This document shows positions 43,934 through 52,622 of a DNA stretch of 64,000 nt, in pieces. This DNA comes from Paraburkholderia sp. ZP32-5 (GTDB lineage: Bacteria > Pseudomonadota > Gammaproteobacteria > Burkholderiales > Burkholderiaceae). The notes under the pieces were generated by a model that was given only the letters and a program-made list of their open reading frames with translations, ran no database searches and was not told where the DNA came from. The translations under genes were made by a program, and so were the position numbers. The DNA lies in the NCBI RefSeq assembly GCF_021390495.1, contig NZ_JAJEJP010000001.1, forward strand, positions 1,612,001 to 1,676,000. The letters are read 5' to 3'. Positions within the stretch are counted from its first letter, which is position 1. Every line of letters begins with the position of its first letter.

Positions 43934-44890
43934 ATGACCGCACCTCAACGCCCCCGCGTGCCACGTCGCGCAATAGACGGCGTCCTGCTGCTGGATAAAC
44001 CGATCGGCCTGTCCAGCAACGACGCGCTGATTCGCGCGAAGCGTCTCTATCTGGCGAAAAAGGCGGGCCACACCGGTACGCTCGACCCGCTCGCGACTGG
44101 CCTGCTGCCGCTGTGTTTCGGCGAAGCCACCAAGTTTTCTCAAGACCTTCTAGAGGCCGACAAGACCTACGAGGCCACGATGCGCCTCGGTATCCGCACG
44201 ACTACCGGCGACGCGGAAGGCGAAGCCATTGATATTCGTGCTGTCGAGTGTGACGAAGCGGCGGTGCAAGCGGCTTTGCGTCAATTTATCGGCGAGATCG
44301 TGCAGGTCCCTCCGATGTACTCCGCGCTCAAACGCGACGGCAAGCCGCTATACGAATACGCGCGCGCCGGTCAGACAGTCGAGCGGGAAGGGCGTCAGGT
44401 GACGATCATCGCGCTCGAACTGATCGCGTGCGCGCTGCCGGACGTCACGTTTCGCGTCACGTGCAGCAAGGGCACATATGTGCGCACACTCGCCGAAGAT
44501 ATTGGCGAAACGCTGGGTTGTGGCGCGCATCTGATTGCGCTGCGGCGCACAGGCGTCGGCGCGCTGACGCTCGAGCATTCGGTCACCCTCGACGCGTTGT
44601 CCGACGCGGCCCAGGCGGAGCGCGACGGATGGCTGCAGCCGGTCGATGCGTTGCTGTCGACGTTTCCGCAAGTTTGCCTCGGCGATGACGATACGCGTCG
44701 TTTTTTGCATGGCCAGCGTCTGAAGCTTTCCACGCTTGCGATCGCGGGCGATGCACTGAAGGCACCGCGCGTCAGGGTCTATTCGGCGCAAGGACGGCTG
44801 CTTGGCGTCGCGAAGCCCGGCGAGGGCGTGCTCGCGCCTGAGCGTCTGGTCGTTACAGCGGAAAGCGAGGCGGAGCGCGTGGGATCGTAA
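43934..44890 (+). CDS. truB: tRNA pseudouridine(55) synthase TruB
   Basis: A 318-residue enzyme that makes pseudouridine 55 in the T loop of tRNA. The catalytic aspartate is in HTGTLDPLATGLLPLCFGEA, near residue 52. DGVLLLDKPIGLSSNDALI and YSALKRDGKPLYEYARAG are also family blocks, and FRVTCSKGTYVRTLAEDIG is clear. A C-terminal PUA-like part ends near GEGVLAPERLVV. It closes the ribosome-maturation block; a strong bidirectional terminator follows. Confidence 0.96.
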   Translation: MTAPQRPRVPRRAIDGVLLLDKPIGLSSNDALIRAKRLYLAKKAGHTGTLDPLATGLLPLCFGEATKFSQDLLEADKTYEATMRLGIRTTTGDAEGEAIDIRAVECDEAAVQAALRQFIGEIVQVPPMYSALKRDGKPLYEYARAGQTVEREGRQVTIIALELIACALPDVTFRVTCSKGTYVRTLAEDIGETLGCGAHLIALRRTGVGALTLEHSVTLDALSDAAQAERDGWLQPVDALLSTFPQVCLGDDDTRRFLHGQRLKLSTLAIAGDALKAPRVRVYSAQGRLLGVAKPGEGVLAPERLVVTAESEAERVGS

Positions 44891-44922
44891 GCGTCAAACC
44901 TGCCGCACTGCATGCGCCCAAT

Positions 44923-44960
44923 AAAAAAGCGGAATCGCCTGACAGCGATTCCGCTTTTTT
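44923..44960. terminator. Strong bidirectional intrinsic terminator
   Basis: AAAAAAGCGGAATCGC (44923-44938) pairs with its exact complement at 44945-44960 around a six-base loop, 16 base pairs in all, with T tracts for both strands. It separates the convergent truB and efflux-pump genes and should end both transcripts. Confidence 0.95.
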
Positions 44961-45015
44961 CATGCCGCCTACTGCATGCGTCGTCGAACCGATGACGCGA
45001 TGTCTGATCGGCGCC

Positions 45016-46581
45016 TCAATGCGCCGCCGATGCCGCCGCGCCCGCGTCACCGCCGCCGGCGCGTTCCGGTCGCGTGATCCAGATCAGCACGATCAGCGCG
45101 ACGAAGATACCGGCCGAGATGAAGAACAGATCGTTCACGCCCAGTTGCGCGGCCTGTTGCGACACCATCGAGTTGAACAGACCATACGCCTGCTGCTGGC
45201 TCAAACCTGCCGCGCCCATCTGATGGATCGACTGATCGAACGTTGGGTTGTACAGGTTCGCCTGCGCGCTCAGTCGCGCGTGATGCACGATCGTGCGGTG
45301 TTCCCACGCGGTCTGGAAAATCGACGTGCCGATACCGCCGCACATGATCCGCACGAAATTCGACAGACCCGAGGCCGCCGGAATCCGGTTGCCCGGCAGG
45401 CCCGACAACGTGATCGACACGAGCGGAATGAAGAAGCCAGCCATGCCAATACCCTGGATCAACGTGGGCAGCGTCAACGAGTAGGTATCGACGCCGGTGG
45501 TGTAGCGCGAACGCATCCAGAAGCACAGCGCGAAGATGAGGAACGACAGTGTCGCGATATAGCGCGGATCGGTACGCGGCAGAATCTTGCCGGTGATCGG
45601 CGACAGCAGAATGGCGAACAGGCCGACCGGCGCCATCACGAGACCGGCTTCGGTCGCGGTGTAGCCGATATCGGTTTGCAGCCACAGCGGCAGCAGCACG
45701 AGATTACCGAAATAGAGTCCGTAGCCGATCGACAGCGCGATCGTGCCGCCTGTGAAGTTGCGCCTGCTGAACAGCGACAGGTCGACGACAGGATGCTCGG
45801 CCGTCAGCTCCCACACGATAAAGAACGCGAGGGCGATCACCGCGACGAGCGCGAGCACGACGATCGTCGTCGACGAGAACCAGTCGAGATCCTTACCTTT
45901 GTCGAGCATGACCTGCAGCGAGCCGACCCAGACAATCAGCAGGCCGAGGCCGACGCCGTCGATCGGCGCTTTTTTCACGACGGAATCGCGGTTGCGGAAG
46001 ATCATCCATGTCGCGGCCGCGGCGATGACGCCGACTGGAATGTTGACGTAGAAAATCCACGGCCACGAAATGTTGTCGGAGATCCATCCACCGAGAATCG
46101 GGCCGGCGACAGGCGCGATCAGTGTGGTCATCGCCCACATCGACAACGCCATCGGCGCCTTTGCGCGTGGATAGCTGGCGAGCAGCAGCGTTTGCGACAG
46201 CGGGATCATCGGGCCGGCCACCGCGCCTTGCAGCACCCGCGATGCGAGCAGGAACGGCAGATTTGGCGACAGTCCGCACATCCATGACGACAGCACGAAC
46301 AGGATGATCGACGCCATGAACAGGCGCACCTGACCGACGCGGTCGGTGAGCCAGCCGGTCAGCGGCACCGAAATCGCGTTGGCGACCGCGAATGACGTGA
46401 TGACCCACGTGCCCTGGTCGGACGATACGCCGAGGTCGCCGGAAATCGACGGGATCGACACGTTCGCGATCGACGTGTCGAGCACGTTCATGAACACCGC
46501 GAGCGACACCGCAATGGTGCCGATCACCAGTTGCGCGCCCTCTAGCGGAGGGTGAGGAACCTGCGCCTGAGCCTGAGCCAT
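45016..46581 (-). CDS. emrB: EmrB/QacA-type drug efflux MFS permease (DHA2, 14 helices)
   Basis: A 521-residue inner-membrane proton/drug antiporter. The first helices start near VIGTIAVSLAVFMNVLDTSI, motif A is GWLTDRVGQVRLF, and motif C is APVAGPILGGWI, typical of drug/H+ antiporters with 14 spans. It works with the EmrA-type adaptor and the outer-membrane channel encoded just upstream. It is the last gene of the operon marR-OMF-emrA-emrB, 32 bases after emrA, and ends 56 bases before the terminator. Substrates are unknown; the family usually handles hydrophobic antibiotics and uncouplers. Confidence 0.92.
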   Translation of the reverse strand: MAQAQAQVPHPPLEGAQLVIGTIAVSLAVFMNVLDTSIANVSIPSISGDLGVSSDQGTWVITSFAVANAISVPLTGWLTDRVGQVRLFMASIILFVLSSWMCGLSPNLPFLLASRVLQGAVAGPMIPLSQTLLLASYPRAKAPMALSMWAMTTLIAPVAGPILGGWISDNISWPWIFYVNIPVGVIAAAATWMIFRNRDSVVKKAPIDGVGLGLLIVWVGSLQVMLDKGKDLDWFSSTTIVVLALVAVIALAFFIVWELTAEHPVVDLSLFSRRNFTGGTIALSIGYGLYFGNLVLLPLWLQTDIGYTATEAGLVMAPVGLFAILLSPITGKILPRTDPRYIATLSFLIFALCFWMRSRYTTGVDTYSLTLPTLIQGIGMAGFFIPLVSITLSGLPGNRIPAASGLSNFVRIMCGGIGTSIFQTAWEHRTIVHHARLSAQANLYNPTFDQSIHQMGAAGLSQQQAYGLFNSMVSQQAAQLGVNDLFFISAGIFVALIVLIWITRPERAGGGDAGAAASAAH

Positions 46582-46613
46582 TAAAAAAGCCTTCTATGAA
46601 TCGTCGGGGCTGC

Positions 46614-47834
46614 TCAGCTCTTCGCCGGCTTCGTCGCCGCGCCGGTCTGCACCGATTTCTGGTTACCGTTCGGGCCGGCGTTTTCCGCGATGATGCGCGC
46701 GATGACCGCGTCGGCTTCCGCGCCGTACTTGTCGAAGACGTTGGTCTGATAGGCGGTGTTCGGCGCATTGCCGAGCTGGCCACCCGAGTCGTCCTTGATG
46801 TTCACGTCAGCTTGCATCGACAGACCGATGCGCAGCGGGTGCTTCTCGAGTTCCTGAGGATCGAGTGCGATCCGCACCGGCAGACGCTGCACGACCTTGA
46901 TCCAGTTGCCGGTCGCGTTCTGCGCGGGCAGCAGCGAGAATGCCGAACCGGTGCCCGCCGAGAAACCGACCACCTTGCCGTGATACGGCACCGACGAACC
47001 GTAGACGTCGGCCGTCAGTTCGACCGGCTGACCGATGCGCATGTGCTTCAGTTGCACTTCCTTGAAGTTCGCATCGACCCACACGTCCTGCAGCGGCACG
47101 ATCGCCATCAGTGGCGTGCCCGGCGCCACGCGCTGGCCGACTTGCACCGAGCGCTTCGCGACATAACCGGTAACGGGCGCCGGCAGCGTGTTGCGTGCGT
47201 GATTCAGGTACGCGTCACGCACCTTCGCGGCGGCGGCCTGCACGTTCGGATGGTCGGCGATGGTGGTGTTCGCGGTCAGCGCGCGATTGGCCGCGAGCTG
47301 CTGTTTGGCTGCGTCGAGCGCGGCCTGCGCGGTCTTCACCGAATCGCGTGCGTGCGAGATTTCTTCCTGCGATACCGCGCCGGTTTGCGCGACCGTCAGA
47401 CGGCGCTTGAGGTCGTCCTGGGCGCGCGACAGATCGGCCTCGCGCAGTGACACCTGTGCTTCGTACTGGCTGTCGTCGGCGAACAGTCCGCGCACCTGGC
47501 GCACCACCTGCGCGAGATTCGCCTCGGCCTGTTCGAGCGCAACGCGCGCGTCGGCCGGATCGAGCACGACGAGCGGGTCGCCGGCCTTGACGACCTGCGT
47601 GTCGTCCGCGTTGACCGCGATCACGGTGCCGGTGACCTGTGGTGTGATCTGCACGACGTTGCCGCTCACGTAGGCATCGTCGGTGTCTTCATGGAAGCGC
47701 GCGACGAGGAAGTAGTACAGACCGTATGCGACCGCCGCGATCAGGATCACGATGACGAGCAGCGTCATCATGCGCTTGCGTTTGCCGTTGTTCGCCGTTT
47801 GCGGCGGGGTGGCGGGCTGCTGGGGGGTGCTCAT
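46614..47834 (-). CDS. emrA: EmrA-type membrane fusion protein (HlyD family)
   Basis: A 406-residue periplasmic adaptor with one N-terminal membrane anchor (RMMTLLVIVILIAAVAYGLY). After it come the barrel-sandwich (lipoyl-like) halves split by a long alpha-hairpin (VEQAEANLAQVV... SVKTAQAALDAAKQQLA), then beta-barrel segments such as VTGYVAKRSVQVGQRVAPG. It joins the EmrB permease to the outer-membrane channel. The gene lies 89 bases after the channel gene and 32 before emrB. GGAG precedes the ATG at 47834. All domains needed for a working adaptor appear present. Confidence 0.92.
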   Translation of the reverse strand: MSTPQQPATPPQTANNGKRKRMMTLLVIVILIAAVAYGLYYFLVARFHEDTDDAYVSGNVVQITPQVTGTVIAVNADDTQVVKAGDPLVVLDPADARVALEQAEANLAQVVRQVRGLFADDSQYEAQVSLREADLSRAQDDLKRRLTVAQTGAVSQEEISHARDSVKTAQAALDAAKQQLAANRALTANTTIADHPNVQAAAAKVRDAYLNHARNTLPAPVTGYVAKRSVQVGQRVAPGTPLMAIVPLQDVWVDANFKEVQLKHMRIGQPVELTADVYGSSVPYHGKVVGFSAGTGSAFSLLPAQNATGNWIKVVQRLPVRIALDPQELEKHPLRIGLSMQADVNIKDDSGGQLGNAPNTAYQTNVFDKYGAEADAVIARIIAENAGPNGNQKSVQTGAATKPAKS

Positions 47835-47923
47835 TGATGTGCTCCGGGTTCTTTTGAACGTCGTCGTTTATTCGGTTGTTCGTGCGTATGCGTTTGCGTC
47901 GGCGCGGGTGCGGACGGGCGCAC

Positions 47924-49432
47924 TCAGTTCGCGGCGGTACTCGTGGCCTTGGCCGACGCCGGGGCATCGGTCGGCACCACGAGGCCGGTCTGCGTCGCGT
48001 CGAAGCCGCCGCCGAGCGCCTTGATGAGGCCGATCTGCAAAGCGCGGCGGCGCATCTTCAGGCCCGCCACGGCCTGCTCGGCGGCGAGCATGTTGTCGTC
48101 GGCGGTCAGCACCTGCAACTGCGGCGACAGCCCCGCCTTGTAGCGCACCACGGCGAGCTGATACGCCTTGGTCGACGCGTCGAGCGCGCGTTGCGCATCG
48201 CCCGACTGACGGTCGATCGAGCGGATCGACGACACCTGCGTCGACACGTCCTGCAGCGCGTTGATCAGCGTCTGGTTGTAGTTGGCGACGTCGAATTCGA
48301 AGTCGGCGTAGCGACCCTTCAACTGCGCGCGCAGCGCGCCGGCGTCGAAGATCGGCAGGTGAATCGCCGGGCCGAACTGGATCTGACGGCTCGATGCGGT
48401 CAGGAAACGTCCCCAGCCGAACGCATCGAAACCGAAGCCGGCCGCGAGGTTCACATCGGGGTAGAACTCGGCCTTCGCTTCCTTCACGTCGTGCATCGCG
48501 GCTTCGACCTGCCAGCGCGCGGCGACGATGTCGGCGCGACGCGCTACGAGATCGGCGGGAATGTTGTCCGGCAGCGTGACGGCGTCGCCGCCGGTGAGCG
48601 CCGGCTTGTCGATCTGCAGCCCGCGATCCGGACCCTTGCCGAGTAGCGCGCCCAACTGATAGCGCACGACCGTGATCTGGCCGTCGAGATCGGTCAGGTT
48701 CGACTGGCTCGTCGCGATGTTGCCGGTTGCCGTCTGCTTCTCGACGTTGGTGTCGAGCCCGGCGCTCACGCGATCGTTGGTGATGCGGCCGACATCCTGA
48801 CGATTGGCGATTTCGCGCTGTGCGATATCGCGGAACACATACAGCTGCGCGAGCTGGTTGTAGGTGCTCGCAACCGATGCGGCGAGTGTCACGCGTGCCT
48901 GCTGAATGTCGGCTTCGGCCGCTTTTTGCTGCGACACAGCCTGACCGAGGCGCTCGCGGTTCTTGCCCCACAGATCGAGATCCCACGACGCGCTCGCGAG
49001 CACGTTGTTTTCGCTATACCAGGTACCGCCATACGGGGGCGGATAGAGCCCATTCGCGGAGAACAGCTCGCGCGTCCATGAGTAGCTCGCATTGACTTTC
49101 GGGAACAGCGCCGAGCGCGAGCTTTCGATATACGACGATGCCTTTGCCAGCCGCGCCTGAGCCTGCGCTATCGACGGGTTGCCTTCGAGTGCTTCCGCGA
49201 TCAGCTTCGGCAACTGCGGATCGCCGAACTGGTTGGCCCAGTCGAGCGACGGCCATTGACCGCCTTCGTTGGGCAGGCTTTGTGTCGACTCGTATTGCGC
49301 CGGCGACGAAATCTGCTTGTCGCTCTTCAGGCCGATGTAGTTCGCGCACCCGCCAAGGGCGAACGCTGTCACCGCAGCGGCGACAGCGGCCCGGCTCGAA
49401 AGCGCAGGCGCGGACAGAGAAAGGGATTTCAT
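47924..49432 (-). CDS. Outer-membrane efflux lipoprotein, OprM/NodT family
   Basis: A 502-residue outer-membrane factor. A lipobox LGGC near residue 28 (FALGGCANY) marks lipid modification. The body is the repeated TolC-type alpha-helical barrel: NPSIAQAQARLAKASSYIES and ADIVAARWQVEAAMHDVKEA are family segments, with the second half ending LQIGLIKALGGG. It should form the trimeric outer channel for the EmrAB pump. The start at 49432 (MKSLSLSAPALS) is chosen because it begins a lipoprotein signal; the frame is open to 49516. It follows the MarR gene by 49 bases. Confidence 0.9.
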   Translation of the reverse strand: MKSLSLSAPALSSRAAVAAAVTAFALGGCANYIGLKSDKQISSPAQYESTQSLPNEGGQWPSLDWANQFGDPQLPKLIAEALEGNPSIAQAQARLAKASSYIESSRSALFPKVNASYSWTRELFSANGLYPPPYGGTWYSENNVLASASWDLDLWGKNRERLGQAVSQQKAAEADIQQARVTLAASVASTYNQLAQLYVFRDIAQREIANRQDVGRITNDRVSAGLDTNVEKQTATGNIATSQSNLTDLDGQITVVRYQLGALLGKGPDRGLQIDKPALTGGDAVTLPDNIPADLVARRADIVAARWQVEAAMHDVKEAKAEFYPDVNLAAGFGFDAFGWGRFLTASSRQIQFGPAIHLPIFDAGALRAQLKGRYADFEFDVANYNQTLINALQDVSTQVSSIRSIDRQSGDAQRALDASTKAYQLAVVRYKAGLSPQLQVLTADDNMLAAEQAVAGLKMRRRALQIGLIKALGGGFDATQTGLVVPTDAPASAKATSTAAN

Positions 49433-49481
49433 CGCTCGACTCTTTGAGTGGAATGTATTTGTAGACGCAGCAATTAATTCT

Positions 49482-49997
49482 TTACGATCTGCTATCGGCA
49501 TTGCTTGCGGCATCACGAGATAGCCCGGTCTGTTCGCCGGAATTGACGAGCACGCGGCGCAGCATGCTTTTCAGAAAGCCCACTTCTTCCGGCGTGAAAC
49601 CGTTCATCAGGTTGTCGAGTACGCCATTGAAGATGGCCGGCATGCGCGCGGCGATCGCGTGGCCTTCTGGGGTTAGTGCGAGGCGTACCACCCGCCGGTC
49701 TTCGTTGCTGCGCACCCGCGTGAGCAGGCCGCGTTTTTCGAGCCGGTCGATCAGCCGCGTGACAGCACTCGCGTCGATACCGTATTCGCGGGCCAGTTCG
49801 GCTGCCAGCAGACATTTGCCGCTCGCGACCATGAACAGGATGCTGCCTTGCTGGCTGGTGATGCCGAGTTCCGCCATGCTGCGCTGCGTGATCAGATTCG
49901 ACATGGTGGATTTCACTCGCGAGAGGAGATAGCCGACGCTTTCGCCGAGCTGGTACTCGCTCAGGTCTGGCGTGGGTTCGGTGGACGGCTCCGTCAT
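49482..49997 (-). CDS. MarR family transcriptional regulator of the efflux operon
   Basis: A 171-residue winged-helix regulator. SMAELGITSQQGSILFMVAS and AELAREYGIDASAVTRLIDR form the DNA-binding core, followed by LEKRGLLTRVRSNEDRRVV, the wing with the conserved DRR. It is the first gene of the efflux operon, so it most likely represses its own operon and releases it when a drug or phenolic ligand binds. The inverted repeat over the promoter (see 50022-50041) is a candidate operator. ATG at 49997 has a weak ribosome site. Divergent from typA. Confidence 0.9.
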   Translation of the reverse strand: MTEPSTEPTPDLSEYQLGESVGYLLSRVKSTMSNLITQRSMAELGITSQQGSILFMVASGKCLLAAELAREYGIDASAVTRLIDRLEKRGLLTRVRSNEDRRVVRLALTPEGHAIAARMPAIFNGVLDNLMNGFTPEEVGFLKSMLRRVLVNSGEQTGLSRDAASNADSRS

Positions 49998-50021
49998 GAT
50001 TCTCGTGCGAATGCAATGGTT

Positions 50022-50041
50022 GACTAGGCAGTAGTATAGTC
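50022..50041. promoter_or_regulatory. Inverted repeat over the marR promoter (candidate MarR operator)
   Basis: GACTA (50022-50026) and TAGTC (50037-50041) form a short inverted repeat spanning the -10 element of the marR-efflux operon. MarR proteins commonly bind imperfect palindromes in such positions. The match is short, so confidence is moderate. Confidence 0.4.
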
Positions 50042-50062
50042 GGCTGTTGATTGACGCGACAA
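50033..50062 (-). promoter_or_regulatory. Promoter of the marR-efflux operon
   Basis: On the minus strand TTGTCG (50062-50057) and TATACT (50038-50033) are 18 bases apart. Transcription should begin near 50026, about 30 bases before the MarR start. Confidence 0.6.
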
Positions 50063-50213
50063 GCGTTATTGCAGCTTAGGCAAGGATTTTTGTCGCACCC
50101 GAGAGGAGTGGGATGAAGTGCTGTAGGCCCGTGCGGAGGATGTTCGCGCGCTGCATGCAGTGCGACGCAGCGCGGTGGTCTATCGGGGAATACCAGAAAG
50201 GATCATTTCGCCG

Positions 50214-50222
50214 TGCTATAAT
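50214..50222 (+). promoter_or_regulatory. Extended -10 promoter of typA
   Basis: TGCTATAAT at 50214-50222 holds a perfect -10 hexamer with the TGn extension; no good -35 is present, as expected for extended -10 promoters. It gives a leader of about 120 bases before typA. Confidence 0.65.
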
Positions 50223-50352
50223 GTTGGGTTCCCAAAAGTGCGCTTTGGGCTTGTCGTATTCAGGCTCGCCGGGTTTATTTTCCGGGCTGGCCAGGCTGGT
50301 ACACGCAGCAGGCGGCAGCAAGTGGCGCACTCCAACCGTCTTCAGGTTTCCT

Positions 50353-52182
<1,830 letters not shown>

Positions 52183-52243
52183 GCGGGGCAGACGGCCGCG
52201 CAGATAAGCGAGCCGCACCGTCCATATGAACGGACACAAACGT

Positions 52244-52263
52244 AAGCCACCTTCGGGTGGCTT
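52244..52263 (+). terminator. Probable typA terminator
   Basis: AAGCCACC (52244-52251) pairs with GGTGGCTT (52256-52263) around TTCG, followed by CGTTGTTTC. The T tract is imperfect but the tetraloop stem is stable; it lies 60 bases after typA. Confidence 0.6.
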
Positions 52264-52421
52264 CGTTGTTTCTGGCGCACGAAAATCCGGCGAATCGCGG
52301 GACACGCGAAATATCGTCCGAAACCCGCGGGCGCCGGCCTTTCGGCGTCGTTCGTGTGCTTCTCCCGCCGATTTTCACAGAACACCATTGCGTGCGTCGA
52401 AGAGACGGTGTCCCAACCCTG

Positions 52422-52445
52422 AAACGCCCGTCATTACGGGCGTTT
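52422..52445. repeat. Inverted repeat upstream of sucA
   Basis: AAACGCCCG (52422-52430) pairs with CGGGCGTTT (52437-52445) around TCATTA. T tracts of only three bases are on either side, so it may be a weak terminator or a regulatory site about 40 bases before the sucA promoter. Confidence 0.5.
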
Positions 52446-52482
52446 GCGGCTACGCTGTTCGCTATCTGGGCTATTCGTTCTG

Positions 52483-52491
52483 TGCTATGCT
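52483..52491 (+). promoter_or_regulatory. Possible extended -10 promoter of sucA
   Basis: TGCTATGCT (52483-52491) contains a TGn-TATGCT extended -10 element. No clear -35. It would give a leader of about 125 bases before sucA. The rest of the 440-base gap between typA and sucA shows nothing more. Confidence 0.45.
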
Positions 52492-52622
52492 CCCGGGTGC
52501 ACTGTTTTAGGTCCTTCCAAGCAAGACTTGATTCGCGCAATCCGCTAAACGGTCAGGCCGTGTCGCGGAAGGTTCTGTAACCCGCTATTTCTCGAGAAGC
52601 TCGAAGAAAGGTGAGCGTAAAA

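Larger units (their letters stand above)
49998..50352. other. Divergent regulatory region between marR and typA
   Basis: About 355 bases holding the minus-strand promoter (50033-50062), the overlapping inverted repeat, the plus-strand typA promoter and a 120-base typA leader with a small hairpin CCCAAA/TTTGGG at 50231-50249. The typA frame stays open upstream to 50113, but family N-termini start at 50353. Confidence 0.55.
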
